Assembly: GCA_045561235.1 (NCBI GenBank)
Contig: JBJKYB010000002.1
Location: 310,001 to 374,000 of the forward strand
Reading direction: 5' to 3'
Origin: GCA-2705445 sp002705445
GTDB taxonomy: Bacteria > Pseudomonadota > Gammaproteobacteria > Poriferisulfidales > GCA-002705445
Length of the DNA: 64,000 nucleotides
Shown piece by piece: positions 8,138 to 17,005 of this stretch (positions are counted from its first letter, which is position 1; the number at the start of each line of letters is the position of its first letter). The translations under genes and the position numbers were made by a program. The notes beneath the pieces are model-generated. The model had not been told where the DNA came from. It saw nothing but the letters and a program-made list of their open reading frames with translations, and searched no databases.

Positions 8138-8689
8138 TTACTTATACTTACTTTTTTTCGAAACATTAAGAGATTCAAAAAATGAATACGATAATGTTAC
8201 TGTTTTTATTCTATTTGGTAATTTCTCATCAATGGCAAAGTAAAGAGGAAGCTTCACCACCTCGCCAGGCTTAAAAGTTTGCTCTTCAAAACAAAAGCAT
8301 TCTATCTTTTTTAAATACCTTGATGCCTCATTAGGAGACACACTAGGAATTGCTTGCCCAATAATTTCTGAGCTTGTTTTGTTAGTTGCTATATACATTG
8401 TGCTATAAACTTTTCCAGGTGAAATCGTCATTTCAAATTCTAGGGGTTTGAATGAAAGTTTATTATTATTTGTTTGATGCGAAATAAATTGTATATTAAG
8501 TTTTTCTGCACTGATATTTTCAGAATACTGCTCAACTTTTTCTTTTAAATTAGATGTATTTCCGTTTAAACCAGTAACATCGCATATAACGTTATATATA
8601 GGTATTAATGCAAATGAAAATAAAAACATTGAAAAACAAATAAAGATAAGTTTTTTCGCTGTTTTAATATTTAATTTTTTATCATTCAT
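8138..8689 (-). CDS. ctaG: Cytochrome c oxidase assembly protein CtaG/Cox11
   Basis: A 183-residue, single-anchor periplasmic copper chaperone. The CFCFEEQ copper motif is at residues 131-137 (C131, C133), followed by FKPGE. The N-terminal helix (about 13-36) ends with PIYNVICDVTGLNG, the family signature containing the third Cys. It delivers copper to the CuB site of subunit I. It sits between coxA and coxC, as in alpha- and betaproteobacteria. Confidence 0.95.
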   Translation of the reverse strand: MNDKKLNIKTAKKLIFICFSMFLFSFALIPIYNVICDVTGLNGNTSNLKEKVEQYSENISAEKLNIQFISHQTNNNKLSFKPLEFEMTISPGKVYSTMYIATNKTSSEIIGQAIPSVSPNEASRYLKKIECFCFEEQTFKPGEVVKLPLYFAIDEKLPNRIKTVTLSYSFFESLNVSKKSKYK

Positions 8690-8695
8690 ACTTAT

Positions 8696-8794
8696 TTACC
8701 TACTAGACATTATAAAGTAAAAGCCAATATAAATTGTTAATGCAATCACAATGAGAACTATCGCAGTTACTTTCACTTTTTGTTTAATTTCCAA
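8696..8794 (-). CDS. One-helix cytochrome oxidase small assembly-type protein (32 aa, TTG start)
   Basis: This short frame lies between coxA and ctaG on the minus strand. It starts with TTG at 8794 and has a good GGAG ribosome-binding site (8800-8803) 5 nt upstream. The peptide has a charged N-terminus (MEIKQKVK), one continuous hydrophobic helix of about 20 residues, and ends SSR. Tiny one-helix 'cytochrome oxidase small assembly proteins' are known between coxA and ctaG in betaproteobacteria, and position, size and topology match. The sequence is too short for homology to be certain. Confidence 0.65.
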   Translation of the reverse strand: MEIKQKVKVTAIVLIVIALTIYIGFYFIMSSR

Positions 8795-8823
8795 AAAATC
8801 TCCTAACCAATATTATCTATCGC

Positions 8824-10395
8824 CTATTTAATTACTGGTGGCGTATTAAAAGAGTGGTAAGGAGGAGGAGACGATAATGTCCACTCTAATCCTTCCGCGC
8901 CTTCCCAAACTTGATCTGTAGCTTTACTTCCACCCTTGATAGTCTTAATTATAATGTATAAAAATATTAATTGTGCAAATCCAAAACCAAAAGCCCCAAT
9001 ACTTGCAATCATATTATAATCCGCAAATTGAAGAGAATAATCTGGAATTCTTCTTGGCATTCCAGCGAGACCCACAAAATGCATTGGGAAGAAAGTTAAA
9101 TTCACAAAGAATGTTGAAAGCCAAAAATGTATTTTACCAAGTGTCTCAGGATACATATTACCTGTCCATTTTGGAAGCCAGAAATAACATGCCGCCATTA
9201 TTGCAAAGATAGACCCAGGAACTAAAACGTAATGAAAATGGGCGACTACAAAATAAGTGTCATGGTACTGAAAATCTGCAGGGGTAATCGCAAGCATTAA
9301 ACCCGAGAACCCACCAATTGTAAACATTACTATAAAGCCTATCGCAAATAACATTGGGGTTTCAAAAGTCATTGCTCCTTTCCACATTGTAGTGACCCAA
9401 TTAAACACCTTTACTCCTGTTGGAACAGCAATCAGCATTGTTGCAAACATAAAGAATACTTCCCCAGCAAGAGGCATACCAACTGTAAACATGTGATGCG
9501 CCCAAACAATAAATGATAAAAATGCAATTGAAGCAGTTGCGTAAACCATAGAGCTATAACCAAATAGTGGTTTACGTGCAAACGTTGGAATTATGGCCGA
9601 GACGACACCAAAAGAAGGTAAGATAAGTATGTATACTTCAGGGTGACCAAAGAACCAGAAGATATGCTGGAACATTACTGGGTCACCGCCACCTGCAGCA
9701 TTAAAGAAACTAGTGCCAAAAAATTTATCTGTTAGTAGCATTGTTACACCACCAGCCAGCACTGGCATAACAGCAATTAATAAAAATGCTGTGATTAACC
9801 ATGTCCACACAAATAATGGCATTTTCATTAAAGTCATACCAGGTGCTCTCATATTTAAAATAGTCGCCACTATATTAATTGCACCCATTATTGATGACAA
9901 ACCCATAAAATGTATTGCAAATATTAAAAATGGAAAAGCATCACCTGTTTGAAGACTTAATGGGGGATACAATGTCCATCCGCCTGCTGGTGCACCTCCA
10001 TCCATCCAAAGAGTTGAAAGAAGCATTGCAAATGCAAAAGGCATAATCCAAAAACTCCAGTTATTCATTCTAGGTAGAGCCATATCTGGACCACCAATCA
10101 TTATGGGAATCATCCAATTAGCCAAACCTGTAAAGGCAGGCATAACAACTCCAAAAATCATGACAAGAGCATGCATTGTTGTCATTGAGTTAAAAAATTG
10201 TGGATCCACAAATTGTAAACCGGGTTGAAAAAGTTCTGATCTAATAACTAAAGCCATTAGGCCGCCAATAAAAAACATAATCATTGCAAACCATAAATAT
10301 AGAGTTCCTATATCTTTATGATTTGTGGTGGTTATCCATCTCATAATTCCTGATGGATGCTCATCATGATGTGTATCTTTTACAACCGAACTCAT
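8824..10395 (-). CDS. coxA: Cytochrome c oxidase subunit I (aa3 type)
   Basis: A 523-residue heme-copper oxidase catalytic subunit. Heme a ligand H75 lies in MTTMHALVM. The CuB ligand H251 and cross-linked tyrosine Y255 lie in GHPEVYILILP (E253 marks an A1-type K-channel enzyme). CuB ligands H300-H301 are in WAHHMFTVGM. The heme ligands H386 and H388 are in AHFHYVL. It reduces O2 to water and pumps protons in the inner membrane. It follows coxB by 12 nt. Confidence 0.98.
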   Translation of the reverse strand: MSSVVKDTHHDEHPSGIMRWITTTNHKDIGTLYLWFAMIMFFIGGLMALVIRSELFQPGLQFVDPQFFNSMTTMHALVMIFGVVMPAFTGLANWMIPIMIGGPDMALPRMNNWSFWIMPFAFAMLLSTLWMDGGAPAGGWTLYPPLSLQTGDAFPFLIFAIHFMGLSSIMGAINIVATILNMRAPGMTLMKMPLFVWTWLITAFLLIAVMPVLAGGVTMLLTDKFFGTSFFNAAGGGDPVMFQHIFWFFGHPEVYILILPSFGVVSAIIPTFARKPLFGYSSMVYATASIAFLSFIVWAHHMFTVGMPLAGEVFFMFATMLIAVPTGVKVFNWVTTMWKGAMTFETPMLFAIGFIVMFTIGGFSGLMLAITPADFQYHDTYFVVAHFHYVLVPGSIFAIMAACYFWLPKWTGNMYPETLGKIHFWLSTFFVNLTFFPMHFVGLAGMPRRIPDYSLQFADYNMIASIGAFGFGFAQLIFLYIIIKTIKGGSKATDQVWEGAEGLEWTLSSPPPYHSFNTPPVIK

Positions 10396-10407
10396 AATAT
10401 TTCTCCC

Positions 10408-11214
10408 TTATTCATTAATTTTAGCTACGTCAGCTGTCTTTGGTTTGTTAGCATTAGCTAACCATTCTTCATATTCTTTTTCTTCAACCGCTTTTATAAC
10501 AATTGGCATAAAACCATGATGTCTTCCACATAGTTCAGCACACCTACCTCTATATATTCCAGGCTCATTTATTACTACTGACATTTCATTTATAAATCCT
10601 GGTATTGCGTCTTTTTTTAAGGCTAGATCAGGAACCCACCAAGCATGTAAAACGTCATTTGAGGTTAGCAAAAATCTAATTTTTTTATTGACTGGTAAAA
10701 CGAGTTGTTTATCTACTTCCTGCAGATAATTAACGTTTTTTGTCTCTTTATTATAAATTTCGTTATATGGAGTAGATAGCTTACTGTAAAAAGATACGTC
10801 TGTATTTAAATACTCGTATTCCCATAGCCATTGGTATCCTGTAATTTTAATATGTATTTCAGAATCACTGTGATCATACATTTTTATAAGAGTTTTTGTG
10901 GCTGGCACAGCCATACCAATAAGGATCGCGAAAGGAACAATAGTCCACAAAAATTCAAGTTTTGTGCTTTCATGAAAAGTAGCTGGTGTAACCCCTTTTG
11001 ACTTTCTATGCATTAGTATTGACCAAAACATTGCGCCAAAAACTATAACTCCTATTACAACGCATATCCACAAAATTAACATATGAAGATTAAAAACTTC
11101 CTGGCTTAAATCAGTTACTCCTTCAGTCATATTTAAATCTAACCAACCTGCGTTAGCTATACTAAAGGTAAAAAATAATGCTATAAACGAAATTAAATTT
11201 TTAATCAAAAACAT
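10408..11214 (-). CDS. coxB: Cytochrome c oxidase subunit II
   Basis: A 268-residue protein with an N-terminal signal sequence (cleavage near IANAG, about residue 22), two transmembrane helices (about 43-67 and 88-110) and a periplasmic cupredoxin domain. All CuA ligands are present: H190 in VLHAWW, then C225, E227, C229, H233 and M236 in CAELCGRHHGFM. It accepts electrons from cytochrome c. No C-terminal heme c domain is fused. It is the first structural oxidase gene in transcription order. Confidence 0.97.
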   Translation of the reverse strand: MFLIKNLISFIALFFTFSIANAGWLDLNMTEGVTDLSQEVFNLHMLILWICVVIGVIVFGAMFWSILMHRKSKGVTPATFHESTKLEFLWTIVPFAILIGMAVPATKTLIKMYDHSDSEIHIKITGYQWLWEYEYLNTDVSFYSKLSTPYNEIYNKETKNVNYLQEVDKQLVLPVNKKIRFLLTSNDVLHAWWVPDLALKKDAIPGFINEMSVVINEPGIYRGRCAELCGRHHGFMPIVIKAVEEKEYEEWLANANKPKTADVAKINE

Positions 11215-11241
11215 CTTGTACCTACTCCTTGTAAATTATTA

Positions 11242-11703
11242 CTACACATTTCTTTTTAGCATATTTGCTAATTTTATTCTTTCGTCGTCAGTTAGCAAAG
11301 CTCCAATCTCCATCTCTCTACCGGCAGACCTAAGAAGTAATTTGTGCGGATAACCATTAATGCGAGGTTTGTCTAAAACAAATTTCGCCCAATATTTATT
11401 ACAGTCAAATACTTTCTTGCTTCTCATGTTAATCAAAGCTACTGAAACTTTTTTCTCATCAATTTTTACAATTTCACACTGAGAATTTTTTATATAACAA
11501 TATGTAAGTGCAGAACCTAGTAAAAGCATTTCTAAGCCAGCAAATGGAAGTATCATCCACATACCAACCATTGCAAAAGAAATAGCTATTATGAAAGAAA
11601 CAAAAAAGAGCATAAAAAAGAATATCTTATTACCTCTCCAGGATAATGAGCTATTTGGCCTTATAATAAATTCTTTAAAATCTCCTTCTGTATACTGAAT
11701 CAT
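11242..11703 (-). CDS. DUF2244 family membrane protein
   Basis: A 153-residue protein with two adjacent transmembrane helices (about residues 28-70), an N-terminal IIRPNSSLSWRGNKIFF segment and a C-terminal LLRSAGREMEIGALLTDDER segment, as in DUF2244. These proteins are encoded next to coxBA in many proteobacteria; function is unknown. It lies 27 nt upstream of coxB in the same direction and probably starts the oxidase transcript. Confidence 0.8.
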   Translation of the reverse strand: MIQYTEGDFKEFIIRPNSSLSWRGNKIFFFMLFFVSFIIAISFAMVGMWMILPFAGLEMLLLGSALTYCYIKNSQCEIVKIDEKKVSVALINMRSKKVFDCNKYWAKFVLDKPRINGYPHKLLLRSAGREMEIGALLTDDERIKLANMLKRNV

Positions 11704-11798
11704 ATTGTTAAATAATCGTTAAATTCAATGGCGTCAGTATACTAAATTAGGCTTTAATAATATAGTGTACAAAACAAATAATTTTATAATTTATTCAC

Positions 11799-12590
11799 TT
11801 ATTTAGCGTACTCAATAATATTATCCATCCTTTTCCAAGCTGAGCCATATATTACTTCATAAGTTGCTGGTAAATGTCCCAATTTCGATCTAAATTTTTC
11901 ATATTCTTGGTACATCGCGCTCATTTTCTGACTGCTGTATAAAGGTATCTTTTCAGTGTCATCATAAAAAACTTTTGATCCAATATTCTTTAAGTCTTTT
12001 TGAAGCTGAGAAACTTCATCATACTGTATAACAATTTTTTCAACGTCTAGAACCGAATCCATAAAATTTAAGTTTTGCATTAAGTCTCCAATATCATGCA
12101 TATCATAAAAATCGTTTACATGTTTTTGATTGTCAATTTGTGCCCAAGCCGACCTAAGCTCAATTAAAGTATCCGGTCCATAGGTTGAAAATAAAAAGAG
12201 CCCCCCAGGTTTTAAAATTCTATAAATCTCCTTGAAAGAATTTTGTATATCAATCTCCCAATGCAAAGCAGAAGAGGAAAATACAAAATCAAAAGTGCTA
12301 TTTTCAAAAGGTATATTTTTAAAATCTGCACAAACAGGTAAAATATTTTTGTCGTAAAGGATGTTAGAATTTAAAGATTCAGAGGAATGGTCCACCATAA
12401 AAAATTCAGCTTTAGGATAAATTTCAAATAAACTTTTTGTACTTAACCCAACTCCTGAGCCAATATCAATAACTCTTCTTGGAATTAAATTTATAAAAGT
12501 TAATCTTTCTATTAACCTATTTATAATTTCTTTCTGAACAATAGCGGAATTTATATATTTTTCTGAAATAGATTTTTTAATTTTATTCAT
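11799..12590 (-). CDS. bioC: Malonyl-ACP O-methyltransferase BioC
   Basis: A 263-residue class I SAM-dependent methyltransferase. Motif I is VIDIGSGVGLSTKSL near residue 40, with FSSSALHW near 110 and a following RILKPGGLFLFSTYGPDTL. The SS-ALHW(E)-D segment and the FSTYGPDTL-EL-AW run are typical of BioC. It methylates malonyl-ACP to start pimeloyl synthesis for biotin. Its start overlaps the preceding bioH-like gene by 4 nt, which supports the assignment. Confidence 0.88.
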   Translation of the reverse strand: MNKIKKSISEKYINSAIVQKEIINRLIERLTFINLIPRRVIDIGSGVGLSTKSLFEIYPKAEFFMVDHSSESLNSNILYDKNILPVCADFKNIPFENSTFDFVFSSSALHWEIDIQNSFKEIYRILKPGGLFLFSTYGPDTLIELRSAWAQIDNQKHVNDFYDMHDIGDLMQNLNFMDSVLDVEKIVIQYDEVSQLQKDLKNIGSKVFYDDTEKIPLYSSQKMSAMYQEYEKFRSKLGHLPATYEVIYGSAWKRMDNIIEYAK

Positions 12591-13339
12591 ATATATTTAT
12601 TTAAAACCAAAAGAAAATCTTTTGAATTAGATATAAAAGGTATATGGGATGAACCAGACAAAATAATTGTTTTGGAATTTGGTTCCAAAGTTTTAATAAA
12701 TTTTTCCACAGTTGGTGGAGTAATTAAGTCTTTATCACCATATATATAAAAATTTTCAATATTCTTATCTTTGCAAAAATTTATATAGTTTGATTTTTCT
12801 AAAATTTCAAGTGCCGACATCAATTGTTTTTGTTTAATTATGTTAGTTTTACTAATGTAAGGAATAATTTCTTTATATACAAATGTTTTATTTTTGAGAT
12901 CGCCAATCATTAATAAATAGAAATTCTTCAAAGTCTTTACCAAATTTCTATTAAGATTAATTTTCAGTTCATCAATAGTGCTTTGATCAAAACCAAATTT
13001 CCATTCAGGAGACTTCACAAATTTTGGCAAATAAGATATATAGACCATTTTTATGGAATTTTCTATATCCAAAGTTTCAATTTCTTTTGCTAAATGACAA
13101 CCTAATGACCATGAAATGACTAAATCAATATCTTTATTATCCCTTAAGATTTTTGATGCAGCTTGTTTTAGATCGCCTTCAGACGCTTCGAAGCAACTAT
13201 ATAAATCTAAAAAAATACAATTTTCAACTGGCATAAAAGACTTTGCAAATTTCTCCCAAATTTTATAATTAAAGCCCCAGCCATGTATGAATAGTATTTT
13301 TTTATATTTTTCTCTAATTTTATCTCTATAATTGGTCAT
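12587..13339 (-). CDS. bioH: Pimeloyl-ACP methyl ester esterase BioH-like alpha/beta hydrolase
   Basis: A 250-residue alpha/beta hydrolase. It has LFIHGWGFNYKIW near the N-terminus (BioH proteins have HGWG at this point), a nucleophile elbow SWSLG near residue 85, the acid-containing YGDKDLITP near 200 and the catalytic-histidine strand LSGSSHIPF near 230. BioH cleaves the methyl ester made through BioC. The 4-nt overlap with bioC makes this role likely. Overall identity to canonical BioH seems low. Confidence 0.8.
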   Translation of the reverse strand: MTNYRDKIREKYKKILFIHGWGFNYKIWEKFAKSFMPVENCIFLDLYSCFEASEGDLKQAASKILRDNKDIDLVISWSLGCHLAKEIETLDIENSIKMVYISYLPKFVKSPEWKFGFDQSTIDELKINLNRNLVKTLKNFYLLMIGDLKNKTFVYKEIIPYISKTNIIKQKQLMSALEILEKSNYINFCKDKNIENFYIYGDKDLITPPTVEKFIKTLEPNSKTIILSGSSHIPFISNSKDFLLVLNKYI

Positions 13340-13375
13340 ATTAGGTTAAAAACATTATAAATTTTCGGGGACAAA

Positions 13376-13987
13376 GTGGATAATATTTTTATTTCTCTTA
13401 TTTTCTTAGCAATTCTTAGCTATATCATTGGTTCTGTAAATAGCTCTATAATTTTTTCCAGGATTTTCAAAATGCAAGATCCAAGAGACTATGGCTCAAG
13501 AAATCCAGGTGCTACAAATATTCTTCGAACAGGAAATAAAATACTTGCTGCAATAATACTTTTAATTGATATTTTAAAAGGTCTTGCTCCGACTTTAATA
13601 GCTTACTATATTTTTGAAAATATATATTATGCGCAAATTATAGGCGTTATTGCAGTAATTGGCCATATATTACCAATATTTTATAAATTTAAAGGAGGTA
13701 AAGGAGTTGCTACAGCATTAGGCGCAATATTGGGCTTTGATATTATTTTGGGATTTATTTGTCTCTTAACGTGGTTAATAACAGCATTCCTATTTAGGTA
13801 CTCAGCTTTATCTGCTATAGTCACATTTACTTTTTTACCTATTTATGCATGGTTAAGTTATGAAAACATAGTAACAACTTCCGTATATTTAGCTTTATCA
13901 ATTATAGTAATATACAAGCATAAAACGAATATTAAAAACCTTATAAATAACGAAGAAACAAAGATTGGCAAAAATAACAGACAATAA
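13376..13987 (+). CDS. plsY: Acyl-phosphate:glycerol-3-phosphate acyltransferase PlsY
   Basis: A 203-residue polytopic membrane protein with a GTG start preceded by GGGGA. The three PlsY motifs are visible: GSVNSS near the N-terminus, GSRNPGATNILRTGNK around residue 40 and KFKGGKGVATALGA around 105. It makes lysophosphatidic acid from acyl-phosphate. The 3' end overlaps the start of tkt by 23 nt, linking it to the sugar-phosphate operon. Confidence 0.95.
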   Translation: MDNIFISLIFLAILSYIIGSVNSSIIFSRIFKMQDPRDYGSRNPGATNILRTGNKILAAIILLIDILKGLAPTLIAYYIFENIYYAQIIGVIAVIGHILPIFYKFKGGKGVATALGAILGFDIILGFICLLTWLITAFLFRYSALSAIVTFTFLPIYAWLSYENIVTTSVYLALSIIVIYKHKTNIKNLINNEETKIGKNNRQ

Positions 13988-15977
13988 CAGAAAAGATATG
14001 GCAAATGCTATAAGGGCTTTGTCAATTGATGCTATAGACAAGGCAAACTCGGGACATCCTGGTATGCCTCTCGGAATGGCTGATATAGCACAAGTACTTT
14101 GGAAAGATTTTTTTAAACATAATCCAAAAAATCCTAACTGGATTAATCGAGATCGGTTTATTCTGTCAAATGGTCATGGTTCTATGCTGTTGTATAGCCT
14201 TTTACATTTAACAGGTTACGATCTAAGTTTAGATGAAATCAAGAATTTTAGACAACTTCACTCTAAAACTCCAGGCCACCCTGAGGCGCATCTTACTGAA
14301 GGGGTTGAAACAACGACAGGTCCACTTGGGCAAGGACTTGCAAATGCTGTCGGTATGGCAATTGCTGAAAAAACATTAGCATCCAAATATAACAAGCCCG
14401 ATTCAAAAATAATTGACCACCATACCTATGTATTTACTGGAGACGGATGTTTAATGGAGGGAATTTCACATGAAGTTTGCTCATTAGCTGGTACTTTAAA
14501 ACTCAGCAAATTGATAGTTTTTTACGATGATAATGGCATATCTATTGATGGGAAAGTTGATGGGTGGTTTACTGATGATACAGTTAAGAGATTTGAATCA
14601 TATAATTGGAACGTCTTAAAAAATGTGGATGGACACTCTCCAGAAGAACTTGAAAATGCTATCGAAACTTCTTTGAAATCTCAAGATAAACCTACTTTAA
14701 TTTGCTGTAAAACAAAAATTGGATTTGGCTCTCCAAATAAAGAAGGTAAAGAAAGTTCACACGGCGCACCATTAGGTAATGATGAAACAAACTTAACAAA
14801 AAAGAATATTGGGTGGGACTTCGGCCCTTTTGAAATACCAAAAAATATTTATGATGTTTGGAATTGTTCAGAAAAAGGCTCTAAACTTGAAAATGATTGG
14901 AATGAGGAATTTAAAAATTATACAAATAAATACCCTGTCGATGCAGAAGAGTTAAAAAGAAGGATTTCTTCTAATTTGCCAGAGGAATGGTTGGAAAAAT
15001 CGCAAGCATATATAAAATCATGTAATGAGAAAGAGGAAGTTATAGCAACTAGAAAAGCGTCGCAAAATTGTATTGAGGCGTATGCACAAATTTTACCAGA
15101 AATGATTGGTGGGTCAGCAGATCTTGGTGCTTCTAATTTAACTTTATGGTCAGGCTCAAAAGAAATTAAAGAGTTTACAAATGGTAACTACATAAACTAT
15201 GGAGTTAGGGAATTTGGTATGTCTGCAATAATGAATGGTTTAAGTGCTCATGGTGGGTTTATTCCTTATGGAGGGACTTTTTTAACTTTTTCAGATTATT
15301 CAAAAAATGCAATTAGAATGAGTGCGATAATGAAACTTAAAAATATTTTTGTATTTACACATGATTCAATTGGTCTTGGAGAAGATGGTCCTACTCATCA
15401 AGCTATTGAACAGATAAATAGTTTAAGAGACATACCAAATAATACTGTTATTAGACCATGCGATACTTTAGAAACTGCTTTTGCTTGGAAATATGCAATA
15501 GAAAATAATTCTGGGCCGACTTGTTTAATATTATCGAGACAAAATTGTGATTTTCAAAAGAGAAATGGAGAACAAATTGCCTTAATAAACAAAGGAGCAT
15601 ATATTCTAAAAGACACAAAAAAATTAGATATAATTTTTATTGCAACAGGAAGTGAAGTAAGTATAGCAATGAGTGCAGCAAAAAAGTTAGAAGAAAAAGG
15701 CATTGGGGTAAGAGTCATATCTATGCTCTCGAACGAAATTTTTGATAATCAAGATAATGATTATAAAGAAGCAATTCTGCCCTCTCAAATTGACAAAAGA
15801 ATATCAATTGAAGCAGGATCAACTTCTTCCTGGTATAAATATTTAGGTATTAACGGAAAAGCTATTGGAATCAATTGTTTTGGTGAATCCGCTCCTGGCG
15901 GAAAACTTTTAGAATATTTTGGTTTTACATCACAAAATATTATCGATCACGCTGAAATAATGCTTCAAAAAAAATAA
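13965..15977 (+). CDS. tkt: Transketolase
   Basis: A 670-residue thiamin diphosphate enzyme. It has ANAIRALSIDAIDKANSGHPGMPLG at the N-terminus, the GDG-x(n)-N thiamin motif starting TGDGCLMEG near 160, and the C-terminal DSIGLGEDGPTHQ. It transfers two-carbon units in the pentose phosphate pathway (or ribulose monophosphate regeneration in a methylotroph). The start shown is a TTG inside plsY; the ATG at 13998 would give a protein beginning MANAIRAL. The longer start aligns better with E. coli TktA. Confidence 0.95.
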   Translation: MAKITDNNRKDMANAIRALSIDAIDKANSGHPGMPLGMADIAQVLWKDFFKHNPKNPNWINRDRFILSNGHGSMLLYSLLHLTGYDLSLDEIKNFRQLHSKTPGHPEAHLTEGVETTTGPLGQGLANAVGMAIAEKTLASKYNKPDSKIIDHHTYVFTGDGCLMEGISHEVCSLAGTLKLSKLIVFYDDNGISIDGKVDGWFTDDTVKRFESYNWNVLKNVDGHSPEELENAIETSLKSQDKPTLICCKTKIGFGSPNKEGKESSHGAPLGNDETNLTKKNIGWDFGPFEIPKNIYDVWNCSEKGSKLENDWNEEFKNYTNKYPVDAEELKRRISSNLPEEWLEKSQAYIKSCNEKEEVIATRKASQNCIEAYAQILPEMIGGSADLGASNLTLWSGSKEIKEFTNGNYINYGVREFGMSAIMNGLSAHGGFIPYGGTFLTFSDYSKNAIRMSAIMKLKNIFVFTHDSIGLGEDGPTHQAIEQINSLRDIPNNTVIRPCDTLETAFAWKYAIENNSGPTCLILSRQNCDFQKRNGEQIALINKGAYILKDTKKLDIIFIATGSEVSIAMSAAKKLEEKGIGVRVISMLSNEIFDNQDNDYKEAILPSQIDKRISIEAGSTSSWYKYLGINGKAIGINCFGESAPGGKLLEYFGFTSQNIIDHAEIMLQKK

Positions 15978-15994
15978 ATACAGGATATAAAAAG

Positions 15995-17005
15995 ATGACA
16001 ATAAATATTGGAATAAATGGTTATGGCAGAATTGGGAGAAATATTCTTCGAGCACTTTATGAGTCTGAAAAGTACAGTAAATTAAAAATTGTTGCCATTA
16101 ACGATGTTGGAGATAACTCTGTGAGCGCTCATCTTACAATGTATGATTCAGCACATGGGAGGTTTAATAAAGAAGTAAGAGCTGACGAAAATTTTATGTA
16201 CGTTGGCGATGATAAAATTAATATCACATCAGAGAGAGATCCAAGTAAAATTATTTGGTCCAAATATAATGTAGACGTTGTTTTTGAATGTACAGGAAAA
16301 TTTAATTCAAAAGAAGATACAGAAGTTCATTTAAAAAACGGTGCAAAAAAAGTAATCATATCTGCCCCAGGAAAAAATGTAGACGCAACTGTAGTTTTTG
16401 GTGTGAATGAGAATATCTTAACTAAAAAAGATACGATAATTTCTAATGCTTCTTGCACAACAAACTGCATAGCTCCTGTCATAAAAGTTTTAAATGATAA
16501 AATTGGAATTGATCATGGATTAATAACTACTATTCATTCATTTACAAATGACCAAAGACTTACTGATGCTAATCATAAGGACATGAGAAGAGCAAGAGCA
16601 GCAACAATGTCAATGATACCTACAAAGACGGGAGCTGCAAAAAATGTTGGGCTCGTAATCCCTGAACTTCAAGGGAAACTTGATGGTCTTGCTGTAAGAA
16701 TTCCTACGGTAAATGTTTCAGTTGTTGATCTTGTTGTTAGAACCAAGAAAAATACATCAATTGAAGAAGTTAATGAGGTTTTACTTAATTCCTCTCAAAA
16801 TGAAATGAAAAATATAATTGAATTTAATTCTATACCTTTAGTTTCAACTGATTTTAATCACAATCCTGCTTCAGCAATATACGATTCAAATTTAACAAAA
16901 GTAATGAGTGACAAACTGTTAAAAGTTTATGTTTGGTATGATAATGAATGGGGCTTTTCAAACAGGATGTTAGACGTAACAGTATCCTTAATGAATGCAA
17001 AGTAA
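15995..17005 (+). CDS. gap: Glyceraldehyde-3-phosphate dehydrogenase
   Basis: A 336-residue type I GAPDH. It has NAD-binding NIGINGYGRIGRNILRAL at the N-terminus, the catalytic Cys at residue 154 in SNASCTTNC, the catalytic His in TIHSFTNDQ about 25 residues later, RRARAATMSMIPTKTGAAK and the C-terminal WYDNEWGFSNRM. The Asp after the second beta strand (INDVGD) favours NAD. It is 17 nt after tkt and its stop overlaps the pgk ATG by 1 nt. Confidence 0.96.
   Translation: MTINIGINGYGRIGRNILRALYESEKYSKLKIVAINDVGDNSVSAHLTMYDSAHGRFNKEVRADENFMYVGDDKINITSERDPSKIIWSKYNVDVVFECTGKFNSKEDTEVHLKNGAKKVIISAPGKNVDATVVFGVNENILTKKDTIISNASCTTNCIAPVIKVLNDKIGIDHGLITTIHSFTNDQRLTDANHKDMRRARAATMSMIPTKTGAAKNVGLVIPELQGKLDGLAVRIPTVNVSVVDLVVRTKKNTSIEEVNEVLLNSSQNEMKNIIEFNSIPLVSTDFNHNPASAIYDSNLTKVMSDKLLKVYVWYDNEWGFSNRMLDVTVSLMNAK

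Noticed and set aside
8973..9212. Plus-strand open frame opposite coxA
   Set aside because: It lies wholly within strongly conserved coxA sequence on the other strand; composition follows coxA codons, with no independent signal.
16948..17004. Upstream in-frame start for pgk inside gap
   Set aside because: The added residues do not match Pgk; the ATG at 17005 overlapping the gap stop gives the normal N-terminus.
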